Positions 24,496 through 33,849 are shown, counted from the stretch's first letter. The stretch: DNA of 64,000 bases from an uncultured Anaerotruncus sp. (GCA_944385965.1 CALWZG010000022.1:98225-162224), one strand, 5' to 3'. Made by a program: numbers and translations. Notes: generated by a model not told the origin, from the letters alone.

Positions 24496-24556
24496 GTGGT
24501 GGAATCCAGAGACAGAAAATCCTGACAGGATTTCCGCTGTCCCTGTTTTCCACCAC
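24496..24556 (-). terminator. Terminator of the spoVA operon
   Basis: Outer stem GTGGTGGAA / TTCCACCAC with inner AAATCCTG/CAGGATTT; on the minus strand it is followed by TTTTTAAATG, just after spoVAE. Confidence 0.75.
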
Positions 24557-24582
24557 ATGATAAATTTGGGATGAAAACCAGT

Positions 24583-24954
24583 TCAGTTTTTTTCTTTGGG
24601 CTTGAACAGAAGGGCCGCTAGGAGAGAGAAAAATAGAGCGGCCGCAATGCCGCCAGCGGCGGCGGTAAAGCCTCCGGTAAAGATACCCAGAAAACCCTGT
24701 TGGTCGATGGCATCCCGTACCCCCTTGGCCAGAAGGTTTCCAAATCCCAGCAGAGGCACCGACGCCCCAGCGCCGGCGAATTCCACCAGTTTGGGATAGA
24801 GGCCAATACCACCCAGGAAAACCCCTGTCACCACGTAACCGGTGAGAATACGGGCAGGGGTGAACTTGGTAAAATCAATGAGCAGCTGTCCAATGGCGCA
24901 GAGCAGACCGCCCACCAAAAAGGCTTTCAGAAAAGCGGGAAAAAATTCTAACAT
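24583..24954 (-). CDS. spoVAE: Stage V sporulation protein AE (SpoVAEb type)
   Basis: A 123-residue membrane protein with the family sequence FLVGGLLCAIGQLLIDFTKF, ITGYVVTGVFLGGIGLYPKL-like and GASVPLLGFGNLLAKGVRDA. SpoVA proteins form the channel in the spore inner membrane that moves Ca2+-dipicolinate. AGGAGG lies nine bases before the ATG, which overlaps the spoVAD stop by seven bases. Confidence 0.95.
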   Translation of the reverse strand: MLEFFPAFLKAFLVGGLLCAIGQLLIDFTKFTPARILTGYVVTGVFLGGIGLYPKLVEFAGAGASVPLLGFGNLLAKGVRDAIDQQGFLGIFTGGFTAAAGGIAAALFFSLLAALLFKPKEKN

Positions 24955-25982
24955 GACAGAGGACCTCCTGACTTTTCAGATGACAGATAGATTAAATGGG
25001 CGATGGAAGCGATGCTTTCCCCCTGCTGAACCACAGTGGGGCTCATTAAAGCGCCTGTGGCCATAAACAGGATGTGGCGCAGTTTCTGGGCCCGAAGCAG
25101 GGGAATGAGATGTCCGCACAGCACAGAGGCAGCGCAGCCGCAGCCGCTTCCACCAGAGTGGACATCCTGCTCCTGAGGGTTGTACAGCATCATTCCGCAG
25201 TCGGTTTGACGGTGTTCCAGATTGTAGCCCCGTTCCAACAGGAGCTGCCGCAGCAGGGTGCTGCCTACCCGTCCAAGGTCTCCAGTTACCATCAAATCGA
25301 AGTCCTCCGGTTTGGTCTGGGTGTCGTTGAAGAAATGCTCCAAGGTCATAGCGGCGGCAGGTGCCATAGCTGCCCCCATATTGTTGGCGTCGGTGACGCC
25401 CAAGTCCTCAATGGTGCCGATGGTGACCGCCCGGACGAAAGGGGACTGTTCCCCTTTGGCCAATAAAGCCGCTCCTGAAGCGGTGGCTGTCCATTGGGCA
25501 GTAGGGGGCCTTTGCCCCCCGTATTCCAAGGGGTAGCGGAATTGGCGTTCCGCTGTGCAGAAATGGGAGGAGGTACAGCAGACCCCTCTGGAGATGGCCC
25601 CCGCTTCTAAAAATACAGAGGCCACCGCCAGGCTTTCTGCCATGGTGGAACAGGCTCCAAACAAGCCCACCAAAGGAATTCCCATGCCCCGCAGTCCATA
25701 GGTAGAACTGATACATTGGTTGAGCAGGTCGCCAGCGAAGGCGCAGTCTACCGCGTCTCCCTCCAGCCCCGCCTTTTCCAGAGCTTTATGAACCGCCAGG
25801 CTCTGCATTTTGCTTTCCGCTTTTTCCCAGCTTTCCTGGCCAAAATAGCTGTCCCGCTCAATCAGGTCAAAGATATTTCCCAATGGCCCTTCCTGCTCCA
25901 TCTTTCCACCTACACAAGCGCTGGAAATGATGGAAGGTGGGTCCTCCATCCAGATGGTATACCGTCCTTTTCTCGTAGCCAC
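24948..25982 (-). CDS. spoVAD: Stage V sporulation protein AD
   Basis: A 344-residue SpoVAD, a thiolase-fold protein that binds dipicolinic acid on the inner forespore membrane. Recognised from GPLGNIFDLIERDSYFGQES, GLFGACSTMAESLAVASVFL, SSHFCTAERQFRYPLEYG and VTGDLGRVGSTLL. GTG start at 25982 with GGGGGCGG upstream. Middle gene of spoVAC-AD-AE. Confidence 0.96.
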   Translation of the reverse strand: MATRKGRYTIWMEDPPSIISSACVGGKMEQEGPLGNIFDLIERDSYFGQESWEKAESKMQSLAVHKALEKAGLEGDAVDCAFAGDLLNQCISSTYGLRGMGIPLVGLFGACSTMAESLAVASVFLEAGAISRGVCCTSSHFCTAERQFRYPLEYGGQRPPTAQWTATASGAALLAKGEQSPFVRAVTIGTIEDLGVTDANNMGAAMAPAAAMTLEHFFNDTQTKPEDFDLMVTGDLGRVGSTLLRQLLLERGYNLEHRQTDCGMMLYNPQEQDVHSGGSGCGCAASVLCGHLIPLLRAQKLRHILFMATGALMSPTVVQQGESIASIAHLIYLSSEKSGGPLSC

Positions 25983-25994
25983 AGTGCCGCCCCC

Positions 25995-26438
25995 TTATAA
26001 CTGTCCAAGCAGCCAATAGACAAATCCATATAAAATACTGGCGCTGATTCCATAAACAATCACCGGTCCGGCGATGATAAACATTTTAGCCCCAAGCCCT
26101 AGAATAAATCCTTCGGATTTAAAGTCCAGAGCCGCGGCGGACATGGAGTTGGCAAACCCAGTGATGGGGACCAGAGTACCTGCTCCGGCTACCTTGGCGA
26201 TACGGTCGTAGGTATTTAATCCGGTGAGAATAACCGCCAACAGTACCAGGGTGATGCTGGCCATCCCTGAGGCGGTCTCTTTCGGAACCCCAAGGCCCAT
26301 ATAGAGATAAATGAACGCTTGTCCTAAAACACAGATTCCCCCGCCGATGAAAAATGCCATGGAAATATTTTTGGCATGAGGGGAGGGGGGACTGGCTTCC
26401 TTTACCAATTGACTATAAGTTTGAGGTGTCAGTTCCAT
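25995..26438 (-). CDS. spoVAC: Stage V sporulation protein AC
   Basis: 147 residues with about four membrane helices: KNISMAFFIGGGICVLGQAF, AKVAGAGTLVPITGFANSMS and EGFILGLGAKMFIIAGPVIV are diagnostic. SpoVAC acts as a mechanosensitive DPA channel in Bacillus. ATG 26438 has AAAGGAAGG; the frame is open to 26477 but upstream starts lack a ribosome site. First gene of the spoVA operon. Confidence 0.96.
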   Translation of the reverse strand: MELTPQTYSQLVKEASPPSPHAKNISMAFFIGGGICVLGQAFIYLYMGLGVPKETASGMASITLVLLAVILTGLNTYDRIAKVAGAGTLVPITGFANSMSAAALDFKSEGFILGLGAKMFIIAGPVIVYGISASILYGFVYWLLGQL

Positions 26439-26473
26439 AAATATGGCCTTCCTTTCCCATAAGCTTTTCCTTA

Positions 26474-26502
26474 GCATATGTTTGGGCAGGATTGTTTATA
26501 CA
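26474..26502 (-). promoter_or_regulatory. Possible sigma-G promoter of spoVA operon
   Basis: Minus strand TGTATA (26497-26502), 16 bases, CATATGC (26474-26480), 36 bases before spoVAC. It partly fits the sigma-G pattern (GHATR, about 17, CATNNTA); spoVA operons are sigma-G dependent in Bacillus. Match is imperfect. Confidence 0.4.
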
Positions 26503-26669
26503 GCGTCAATTCCTGCCAATCGAGAAGACTCTTGAAGGACGCATATTGGAAAGGATAATGTCATAGAATTTGCTGTTTGGAACGATGGGAAGAAAAATTT
26601 TTTAATGGGATGGCTCAACACCCATTGCAACTGAACCGGCTTCCTGATATGATTAGAAGGAAAGCTTCA

Positions 26670-26698
26670 TTGACCGGTATTGAAATGATTGTTTAAAA
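26670..26698 (+). promoter_or_regulatory. Bactofilin gene promoter
   Basis: TTGACC (26670-26675), 17 bases, TTAAAA (26693-26698); the ATG at 26728 follows. Confidence 0.5.
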
Positions 26699-26727
26699 TT
26701 TAGTTCCAAAGAAGGGAGCAAACCATC

Positions 26728-27420
26728 ATGTTCGGAAAGAAAAAACAATCGCCCTATGAGCGTCTTACTCAGGAGACCCAGGAACCAGCTGCTTTTGAGC
26801 AGCCAGAGACTCCAGCAGCAGAGGAGCAGCCCCAAGTCCCTCAGGAGACAGAGCAAACTAAAACAGAGGAGAAGATTACCGTGCAAGATTCTGATTTGAC
26901 CACCTCCATATCAAGAAATACCGTTGTAGAGGGAAATCTGGTTTCAGAAGACAATATGGAAATCTATGGCACAGTCAATGGAAATGTGACTACATCCGCA
27001 GTGCTGAAGGTTTACGGAAAGGTCCATGGGAATATCAGCTGTAATGTTTTGATTGCCAGCATGGCTGCGATCAAAGGAAATATCCTCAGTGAGAAATCTG
27101 TGGTTATCCATGAGAATACAAAGGTTGAGGGCAACATTACATCTGGTTCCATTACCATCAGCGGACAGGTGAAGGGTGACCTGCGGGCTTCTGAGGAATT
27201 GTGCATTACCGGAACCGGAGCGGTGTGCGGAACGGTAGACAGCCCCATGTTGGAGGTTATGAAGGGTGCTGTGATGCTCTCCGAGGGAATCCAGGTAAAG
27301 CCAAAGCTGGAGGCTCATGAGGTGAAGCAAGAACCTAAACCGGAGCCCAAGCCGGAAGTTGAGGCGGAACCAGAGGTGGCTTCTGAGGAAGACGCTGAGC
27401 AGGCCCAGGCAGAGAAATAA
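26728..27420 (+). CDS. Bactofilin (polymer-forming cytoskeletal protein)
   Basis: A 230-residue protein with a disordered Pro/Glu/Gln-rich N-terminus (1-50), a central right-handed beta-helix of the DUF583/bactofilin type (about 55-185) seen as regular repeats such as NTVVEGNLVSEDNMEIYGTV, LKVYGKVHGNISC and ITISGQVKGDLRASEELCI, and an acidic Lys/Pro/Glu-rich tail. Bactofilins polymerise without nucleotide and scaffold envelope or spore-coat processes. It lies beside, but diverges from, the spoVA operon. AAGGGAG precedes the ATG. Confidence 0.92.
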   Translation: MFGKKKQSPYERLTQETQEPAAFEQPETPAAEEQPQVPQETEQTKTEEKITVQDSDLTTSISRNTVVEGNLVSEDNMEIYGTVNGNVTTSAVLKVYGKVHGNISCNVLIASMAAIKGNILSEKSVVIHENTKVEGNITSGSITISGQVKGDLRASEELCITGTGAVCGTVDSPMLEVMKGAVMLSEGIQVKPKLEAHEVKQEPKPEPKPEVEAEPEVASEEDAEQAQAEK

Positions 27421-27439
27421 GATTTTTACAGGAAAAAGC

Positions 27440-27501
27440 TTATCGCCGCTGTGGCGGCGATAGAAACAAAAGGGCAAACCAATTTGGTTTGCCCTTTTGT
27501 T
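27440..27501 (+). terminator. Hairpin and terminator after bactofilin
   Basis: TATCGCCGC / GCGGCGATA (27440-27461), then AAAAGGGCAAACC / GGTTTGCCCTTTT (27468-27498) with TTTTGTTTT; the second also serves the convergent glnN transcript. Confidence 0.88.
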
Positions 27502-27513
27502 TTGAAGGAGAAA

Positions 27514-29589
27514 TCAGATATAGAAAAGAAGATCGCTGTAACTGGGCATAGGCCAATATTCCCGTGCCACACATAATTCCAGCTGATCCGCTACCGAACG
27601 GGCCGCTTCCATAGCGGGCAGAACGGTGTGGTTATAGTAGCGGGCAGCCTCTAAGCTTTCCTCGGGAAGGGAAGAAAGGGTGGTTTCCAGCTGTTCTGCT
27701 TTTTCGTAAAGCTGGTTTGTGAGCTGAGAAACCTTTTCAACCAGCTTGGTTTCCGCCTCCACCGGCAAATGGAGGGGACTCTTGATGGCGATACCATCGG
27801 CCAGGGTTTTGGAATAAGCCAGGCAGGCGGGAAGGATGGACTTTCTCAGCAGGTCAAGGCTGGTGAGAGCCTCAATGTGGATGGTTTTGTTGTATTCGGC
27901 CAGGACGATTTCCTGACGGGAACGCATTTCACTTTCCGAATAAACCCCATGACGGGCGAACAACTGAAGGTTCTTTTCATCGGTGTAATGGGGGATGGCG
28001 TCAGGGGTGGAGCGCAGGTTCAGCAGTCCACGTTTTTCCGCCTCAGCGGGCCATTCTGCTCCATACCCATTGCCATTGAACAGAATCTTTTGATGTGCTT
28101 TGATTTCCCGGCGTACCAAAGTGTTTAAAGCATCCTGGAAATCAGAGGCGGATTCCAGCTCATCAGCGAAAAGCCGCAGTTCTTCCGCCACAGCGGTGTT
28201 CAGCATGATGTTGACACAGGCGATATTGAGGGAAGACCCTGGCATACGGAACTCAAATTTGTTTCCAGTGAAGGCGAAAGGCGAGGTACGGTTGCGGTCG
28301 GAGTTGTCTCTGGGAATGTTGGGGATGGCCAGAACGCCTGTATCCATCTCACCCAAGGCGGCGTTTTGCAGAGGGACACCATTGACCAAGGCGTCTACCA
28401 CAGCCTGTAATTCATCACCAATATACATGGACACAATGGCCGGAGGAGCCTCATTGGCGCCTAGACGGTGGTCGTTGCCAGCGGTAGCCACAGAGATGCG
28501 GAGCAGGTCCTGATACTCGTCTACCGCTTTGATGACAGCGGTGAGGAACAGCAGAAACTGGGCATTGGAAGCAGGGGTTTTGCCAGGCTCCAAAAGATTT
28601 TCTCCAGTGTCGGTGGAAATGGACCAGTTGTTGTGTTTACCAGACCCGTTGACCCCCTCAAAAGGCTTCTCATGGAGCAGGCATACAAATCCGTGTTTTT
28701 GAGCCACCTTTTTCATCACTTCCATGGTCAGCTGGTTGTGGTCAGCCGCAATGTTGGTGGTGGAGAAGATCGGGGCCAGCTCATGCTGACAGGGGGCTAC
28801 CTCATTATGCTCGGTCTTGGCGTAGATACCCAGCTTCCAAAGCTCTTCATCCAGTTCCTCCATGAACGCCTTCACACGAGGCCGAATAGAGCCAAAATAG
28901 TGGTCCTCCAGCTCCTGCCCTTTGGGAGAACGGGCACCAAACAGGGTGCGCCCTGTCAGAATCAAATCTGGACGTTTGGCGTAGTCCTCCCGGTTGATTA
29001 AGAAATACTCCTGTTCCGGGCCAACTGTGGTGGTAACGCGCTGGACTTCCTTGCCAAATAATTTCAGGACCCGGACCGCTTGCTTGCTGATAGCATCCAT
29101 GCTGCGCAGCAAGGGAGTTTTTTTATCCAGTACTTCTCCTGTGTAGGAGCAGAAGGCGGTAGGAATACATAAGGTGTTGTCCTTGATGAAAGCGTCAGAG
29201 GTGGGGTCCCAGGCGGTATACCCCCTGGCCTCGAAGGTGGCTCGCAGGCCGCCGGAAGGGAAACTGGAAGCGTCCGGCTCCCCCTTAATCAGCTCTTTCC
29301 CGGAAAAATCCATAATCACCCGTCCGTCCGCAGAAGGGGAGATAAAGGAATCGTGTTTCTCAGCGGTGATACCGGTCATAGGCTGGAACCAATGTGTATA
29401 ATGGGTGGCGCCATTGCTGACCGCCCAATCTTTCATAGCCGCCGCTACAATATTGGCCACAGCGGGGTCTAAGGCGGCACCGGTTTCCCGGGTTTTCTTC
29501 AAAGCCTTAAAAACATCTTTGGGGAGCCGCTCCTTCATAACAGCTTCGTTAAACACCATACTGCCAAATAACTCAGGAACTTTTTTCAT
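27514..29589 (-). CDS. glnN: Type III glutamine synthetase
   Basis: A 691-residue GSIII, which joins glutamate and ammonia with ATP to make glutamine. It starts [20 protein letters not shown] and keeps the GSIII signatures [43 protein letters not shown] (with [15 protein letters not shown]), [13 protein letters not shown] and [21 protein letters not shown] 29589 is used; the frame stays open to 29661 but that part overlaps the leader hairpin. AAAGGAG is 11-12 bases upstream. Transcribed divergently from dapL-asnB with an intrinsic terminator in its own leader. Confidence 0.96.
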   Translation of the reverse strand: MKKVPELFGSMVFNEAVMKERLPKDVFKALKKTRETGAALDPAVANIVAAAMKDWAVSNGATHYTHWFQPMTGITAEKHDSFISPSADGRVIMDFSGKELIKGEPDASSFPSGGLRATFEARGYTAWDPTSDAFIKDNTLCIPTAFCSYTGEVLDKKTPLLRSMDAISKQAVRVLKLFGKEVQRVTTTVGPEQEYFLINREDYAKRPDLILTGRTLFGARSPKGQELEDHYFGSIRPRVKAFMEELDEELWKLGIYAKTEHNEVAPCQHELAPIFSTTNIAADHNQLTMEVMKKVAQKHGFVCLLHEKPFEGVNGSGKHNNWSISTDTGENLLEPGKTPASNAQFLLFLTAVIKAVDEYQDLLRISVATAGNDHRLGANEAPPAIVSMYIGDELQAVVDALVNGVPLQNAALGEMDTGVLAIPNIPRDNSDRNRTSPFAFTGNKFEFRMPGSSLNIACVNIMLNTAVAEELRLFADELESASDFQDALNTLVRREIKAHQKILFNGNGYGAEWPAEAEKRGLLNLRSTPDAIPHYTDEKNLQLFARHGVYSESEMRSRQEIVLAEYNKTIHIEALTSLDLLRKSILPACLAYSKTLADGIAIKSPLHLPVEAETKLVEKVSQLTNQLYEKAEQLETTLSSLPEESLEAARYYNHTVLPAMEAARSVADQLELCVAREYWPMPSYSDLLFYI

Positions 29590-29617
29590 GCTATGGGACA
29601 CTCCTTTCAATCTCAAA

Positions 29618-29714
29618 ACACAAAACAAAAAGGGCGCTGGGGAGCCCTCTCCATGCTCCACAGCGCCCTTGCTGTTTTCGCCCTAAGTATAAGCCTTGAA
29701 TTTTGGTTTTGCAA
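29618..29714 (-). promoter_or_regulatory. glnN promoter and leader attenuator
   Basis: Minus strand TTGCAA (29709-29714), 17 bases, TATACT (29686-29691), so RNA should begin near 29679. Within a few bases it forms a small hairpin ACAGC-AAGGGC-GCTGT (29660-29675) whose loop and 3' arm overlap the left arm of a strong terminator: AAGGGCGCTG / CAGCGCCCTT (29670-29630) followed by TTTTTGTTTTGTG, still 29 bases before the glnN ATG. The two folds exclude each other, as in a transcription attenuator. The six-base loop has A1 and G4, like ANTAR-protein targets, but no second hairpin is seen. Confidence 0.75.
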
Positions 29715-29788
29715 CCCCTTTTTTTAAATTTGATGGTTTTTCACGTTTTTTGAAAAGGATGGGGAACTGTTTTTGGAAGAAAAATGAT

Positions 29789-29881
29789 TTGAAAAATCTT
29801 GTGTCAGGGGGTATAATAAGCACATTGATGAAACGGACAATGGCGTCCGCGAAGTGATTTGCGCTTCGCGGGCGCTTTTTT
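29789..29881 (+). promoter_or_regulatory. dapL-asnB promoter followed by a leader terminator
   Basis: TTGAAA (29789-29794), 17 bases, TATAAT (29812-29817). About 20 bases into the transcript lies GCGTCCGCGAAG / CTTCGCGGGCGC (29843-29854 with 29864-29875, 12 bp) and TTTTTT, a strong terminator 36 bases before the dapL ATG. Either dapL-asnB is controlled by premature termination or the promoter makes a ~60-base RNA. No room for a classic lysine aptamer or T-box. Confidence 0.7.
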
Positions 29882-29917
29882 GTTTGTTTGGATTTCCGCA
29901 GGGAAAGAGGGAGTGTC

Positions 29918-31117
29918 ATGTGGCTGAATACGCATTATCAAGCGCTGAATGAGCAATATTTATTTTCTCAAATCGCCCGCAGGGTAGGGCAATATAAGGA
30001 ACAAAATCCATCCGCCCGGGTTATCAGCTTGGGAATCGGGGATGTAACCAGACCGTTGGTTCCGGCGGTGGTGGAAGCCCTGAACCGAGGGGTGGAGGAA
30101 ATGTCCAAGGCTGAAACCTTCCATGGATACGGACCGGAACAGGGATACCCTTTTTTACGGGAGGCCATCGTGGAATATTACGAAAGACGAGGGGTTGCTT
30201 TGGACCTGGATGAGGTGTTTGTATCAGATGGGGCCAAGTCCGATTTAGGCAATATCCTGGATTTGTTCCATCAGGAGAATATCGCCTTGATTCCAGACCC
30301 GGTCTATCCCGTTTATGTGGACACCAACCTGATGGCGGGGAGAACTATCCACTATATCAAGGCTGTCAAAGAAAATGACTTTCTGCCCCTCCCTGACTGG
30401 GATGTCAGCTGTGATTTGGTGTATCTGTGTTCCCCTAATAATCCCACAGGGGCCGCTTACAGCAAAAGCGCCCTGACAGAATGGGTACGCTATACCATCG
30501 AAAAAGGGGCGGTCCTTTTATACGACGCCGCCTATGAAAGCTTTATCCAGGAGGATGGGGTTCCTCATTCCATTTATGAGATACCAGAGGCCAATACCTG
30601 CGCCATAGAGTTCTGTTCCTTTTCCAAGATGGCGGGCTTTACCGGACTGAGGTGCAGCTGGACGGTGGTTCCCAAAGGACTGCGTTTTGGCGGTATGGGC
30701 TTGAACAGCATGTGGCTGCGGCGTCAAACCACCAAATTCAATGGGGTGCCCTATATTGTGCAGAGGGCGGCTCAGGCGGTTTTTTCCCCGGAAGGTTTGG
30801 AGCAGGTTGAAGCTACATTATCCTACTACCGTGAGAATGCGGCGACCATCCAACAGGCGTTGGAACAGGCTGGGATTTACTATACCGGAGGAAAAAACAG
30901 CCCCTACATCTGGATGGAATGTCCTGGGGCAATGGATTCCTGGCAATTCTTCCAGCAGCTTTTGGAGCAAGCCCAGGTGGTTGGAACACCAGGAGCCGGC
31001 TTTGGGGAGAATGGAAAGGGCTTTTTCAGGCTGACCGCTTTTGGAAGCCATGAGGATACAAAAGAAGCGGCTGAGCGGCTGGAGAAATTACTGCTCCAGT
31101 GGAAGGAGAGAGGATAA
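29918..31117 (+). CDS. dapL: LL-diaminopimelate aminotransferase
   Basis: A 399-residue PLP-dependent enzyme converting tetrahydrodipicolinate directly to LL-diaminopimelate, for lysine and peptidoglycan. It has the DapL hallmarks LFSQIARRVGQYKEQNP, ISLGIGDVTRPLVPAVVEAL, HGYGPEQGYPFLREAI, FVSDGAKSDLGNI, the PLP-Lys in EFCSFSKMAGFTGLRC and FNGVPYIVQRAAQAVF. GGGAG precedes ATG 29918. asnB follows after two bases, so both Asp-family genes share a transcript. Confidence 0.95.
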   Translation: MWLNTHYQALNEQYLFSQIARRVGQYKEQNPSARVISLGIGDVTRPLVPAVVEALNRGVEEMSKAETFHGYGPEQGYPFLREAIVEYYERRGVALDLDEVFVSDGAKSDLGNILDLFHQENIALIPDPVYPVYVDTNLMAGRTIHYIKAVKENDFLPLPDWDVSCDLVYLCSPNNPTGAAYSKSALTEWVRYTIEKGAVLLYDAAYESFIQEDGVPHSIYEIPEANTCAIEFCSFSKMAGFTGLRCSWTVVPKGLRFGGMGLNSMWLRRQTTKFNGVPYIVQRAAQAVFSPEGLEQVEATLSYYRENAATIQQALEQAGIYYTGGKNSPYIWMECPGAMDSWQFFQQLLEQAQVVGTPGAGFGENGKGFFRLTAFGSHEDTKEAAERLEKLLLQWKERG

Positions 31118-31119
31118 CA

Positions 31120-32703
31120 ATGTGTACAGTTTTGGGGTATTTTGGGGCGGATATGCCCCAGGAAGTATTTGAGGGGTATCTGCGTCGGACAGAAAGTCGA
31201 GGCCCTGACGCTTCCCAGGTAGTCAGACTGCCGGGAGGCGGCTTGCTGGGCTTTCAGCGGCTGGCGATTATGGGGGTTTCCCCGGAAGGAATGCAGCCTT
31301 TTCGGATGGGAAACCGGTGGGCGGTCTGCAATGGAGAAATTTATGAGTTTCGCCCCATTCGGGAAGCACTTCAGCGCAAAGGGTTCCAGTTCCAAAGCGG
31401 CTCCGATTGTGAGATTCTTTTGCCGTTGTTTCAGGAGCAGGGGGTGGAGCTGTTCAAAAAGCTGGACGCCGAATTCGCCTGCATCCTTTATGATGGGGAT
31501 ACAGGAAGCGTCATAGCTGCCCGTGACCCCATTGGCATCCGTCCTTTGTTTTATGGATACAGCGAAAGCGGCGGCATCGCTTTTGCCAGCGAGGCCAAAA
31601 GCTTGGTGGGGTGGGTGAAGGAAATCAAACCTTTCCCGCCAGGATGTTATTACCAGGATGGAAAGTTTGTCCAATACCGGGATATTGGAGCGGTAGAGCA
31701 GGTCTGTCAGGATGATGAGACCACCATCTGCCAAAACATCCGTGAAAAGCTTATTGCTGGGGTTCGCAAGCGTCTGGACTCGGATACGCCGGTGGGATTC
31801 CTTCTGTCTGGGGGATTGGACAGCTCCCTGGTGTGCGCCATTGCCGCCAAACAGCTGAACCGACCCATTCGGACCTTTGCCATTGGTATGGAGGAGGACG
31901 CCATTGATTTGAAATATGCCCGACAGGTGGCGGATTATCTGGGTACTCAGCATACAGAGATTTATATGACCCCTCAGCAGGTAGTGGACCATTTGGAGGA
32001 GGTTATCTCCAACCTTGGAACCTACGACATCACCACTATACGGGCCAGCATGGGCATGTACCTGCTCTGCAAGGCCATCCACGAAACCACCGATATTCGG
32101 GTGCTGCTGACCGGAGAGGTTTCCGATGAGCTGTTCGGATATAAATATACCGATTTCGCTCCCAGCGCGGAGGCCTTCCAGCAGGAAAGCCAGAAACGAA
32201 TGCGGGAACTGTACGCCTATGATGTGCTGCGGGCTGACCGGTGCATTGCGGATAACAGCTTGGAAGCCAGAGTTCCCTTCGGGGATTTGGATTTCGTCCA
32301 ATATGTTATGTCCATCGACCCGGAAAAGAAGCGCAACCATTATAACAAAGGAAAATACCTGCTGCGGAAAGCCTTCGAGGGAGATTGGCTGCCAGAGAAC
32401 ATCCTTTGGAGAGAAAAGGCAGCTTTTAGCGATGCGGTAGGCCACAGCATGGTGGATGACTTGAAAGCTTATGCGGAGACCCGTTACCCTGGGGACGACT
32501 GGAAAGCCCGCTGTGCCCAGTACACACCGGTATCTCCTTTTACCAAGGAATCCTTGCTGTACAGGGAGCTGTTCGAGATCTATTATCCAGGCCAGGGCGA
32601 TATGATTCCTGACTTCTGGATGCCCAACAAAAGCTGGGAAGGCTGCGACGTGCAGGACCCTTCCGCTCGGGTTCTGTCCAACTATGGAGCCAGCGGAAAC
32701 TAA
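31120..32703 (+). CDS. asnB: Asparagine synthase B (glutamine-hydrolysing)
   Basis: 527 residues. Cys2 is the glutaminase nucleophile (MCTVLGYFG); the N-terminal Ntn domain has SRGPDASQV, GFQRLAIMG and CNGEIYEF. The C-terminal synthetase domain has the ATP pyrophosphatase loop FLLSGGLDSSLVCAIAA, LLTGEVSDELFGYKY and a LEARVPFGDLDFVQY segment. It makes asparagine from aspartate, ATP and glutamine. Close in length to E. coli AsnB (554). Second gene of dapL-asnB, opposite glnN: the block links ammonia assimilation with Asp-derived products. Confidence 0.95.
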   Translation: MCTVLGYFGADMPQEVFEGYLRRTESRGPDASQVVRLPGGGLLGFQRLAIMGVSPEGMQPFRMGNRWAVCNGEIYEFRPIREALQRKGFQFQSGSDCEILLPLFQEQGVELFKKLDAEFACILYDGDTGSVIAARDPIGIRPLFYGYSESGGIAFASEAKSLVGWVKEIKPFPPGCYYQDGKFVQYRDIGAVEQVCQDDETTICQNIREKLIAGVRKRLDSDTPVGFLLSGGLDSSLVCAIAAKQLNRPIRTFAIGMEEDAIDLKYARQVADYLGTQHTEIYMTPQQVVDHLEEVISNLGTYDITTIRASMGMYLLCKAIHETTDIRVLLTGEVSDELFGYKYTDFAPSAEAFQQESQKRMRELYAYDVLRADRCIADNSLEARVPFGDLDFVQYVMSIDPEKKRNHYNKGKYLLRKAFEGDWLPENILWREKAAFSDAVGHSMVDDLKAYAETRYPGDDWKARCAQYTPVSPFTKESLLYRELFEIYYPGQGDMIPDFWMPNKSWEGCDVQDPSARVLSNYGASGN

Positions 32704-32716
32704 CTATAAAACAAAC

Positions 32717-32753
32717 AAAGACCGCCATGGGATTGGATTCCCAGGCGGTCTTT
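32717..32753. terminator. Bidirectional terminator between asnB and aroC
   Basis: AAAGACCGCC / GGCGGTCTTT with an inner TGGGA/TCCCA; T-rich on both sides. Confidence 0.88.
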
Positions 32754-32763
32754 GTCTGTTTGT

Positions 32764-33849
32764 CTACATGCCCTGGGACAGAAAAGCGTCCGCCAGGGCC
32801 AAGGCGGCAGCGGCTTCCACCACAGGAACCGCTCTCGCCACAATACAGGGGTCATGCCGGCCACGGATGTTCACCGAGCCTTGGGTCATAGCTTTGAAAT
32901 CCACTGTCTGTTGGGTTTGGGAGATAGACGGAGTGGGCTTGAAGGCCACCCGCAGCAGAATCGGCAGTCCGTTAGAGATGCCTCCCAAAATCCCTCCTGC
33001 GTGGTTGGTTTCGGCGGAAACCTTACCATCCCGAATACAGAAGGGGTCATTGTTCTGACTGCCCAATAAATCTGCGGCGGCGAATCCGTCCCCAAATTCC
33101 AAGCCTTTCACGGCGGGAATTCCGAAGATTAAAGAGGCCAGCCCATTTTCCAGACCGTCGAACATGGGAGAGCCAATCCCGGCGGGCATCCCAATTACCC
33201 CACATTCCACAATCCCCCCCACCGAATCCTGGGCGAGACGGGCCTTTTCAACGGCCGCCCTCATCTGCTCCCCAGCGGCATCATCCAATACAGGGAAGTC
33301 CTTTTCACCAGGGGACAGAAGGGTTTGGGCATCCAGGGACAGAGTGGGGTAGGGCTGGTCGGGAATCCCGGCAGCCCGAAAAATATGGGCCCCTACCAAG
33401 ACCCCTTTCTGGGCCAGCAGCTGTTTGGCCACCGCCCCGGCGAAACAGAGAGGAGCGGTGAGGCGACCAGAGAAATGTCCGCCTCCCCGGATGTCGTTGA
33501 ACCCATGATACCGGACGAACCCTGTATAATCCGCATGGCCTGGCCGGGCGATGGAAGCGAACTGGCTGTAATCGCTGGAATGGGTGTCACTGTTCTGGAT
33601 GAGGGCGGTTAACGGGGTGCCTGTGGTGTATCCGTTCCAGAAACCGGACAAAATTTCAGGCAGGTCTTTTTCCTTGCGGGGGGTGCTGGTTTTATCCCGT
33701 CCAGGAGCCCGCCGCCTCATAAAGGTGTTGATTTGTTCCAAATCCAGGGCCAGACCAGCCGGAACCCCATCCAGAACCACACCAATGCCTGGGCCGTGGC
33801 TTTCCCCAAAAATAGAAATTTTCAAAGCGTTTCCCCAGCTAGATGACAT
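32764..33849 (-). CDS. aroC: Chorismate synthase
   Basis: 361 residues. Converts EPSP to chorismate using reduced FMN. Signatures seen: FGESHGPGIGVVLDGVPAGL, RRRAPGRDKTSTPRKE, RPGHADYTGFVRYHGFNDIR-type and GGGHFSGRLTAPL, and VKGLEFGDGFAAADLLGSQN. AGGAGG is eight bases ahead of ATG 33849; a GTG at 33855 in frame lies too close to it. Last gene of tyrA-aroB-aroA-aroC, overlapping the end of aroA by 11 bases. Confidence 0.96.
   Translation of the reverse strand: MSSSWGNALKISIFGESHGPGIGVVLDGVPAGLALDLEQINTFMRRRAPGRDKTSTPRKEKDLPEILSGFWNGYTTGTPLTALIQNSDTHSSDYSQFASIARPGHADYTGFVRYHGFNDIRGGGHFSGRLTAPLCFAGAVAKQLLAQKGVLVGAHIFRAAGIPDQPYPTLSLDAQTLLSPGEKDFPVLDDAAGEQMRAAVEKARLAQDSVGGIVECGVIGMPAGIGSPMFDGLENGLASLIFGIPAVKGLEFGDGFAAADLLGSQNNDPFCIRDGKVSAETNHAGGILGGISNGLPILLRVAFKPTPSISQTQQTVDFKAMTQGSVNIRGRHDPCIVARAVPVVEAAAALALADAFLSQGM

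Noticed and set aside
29660..29700. Full two-hairpin ANTAR target in glnN leader
   Set aside because: Only one A1/G4 six-base loop is present, and the promoter position leaves no room for the first hairpin.
30904..32445. 513-codon ORF antisense to dapL and asnB
   Set aside because: Both strands overlap two clear enzymes; no ribosome site and no recognisable domain.
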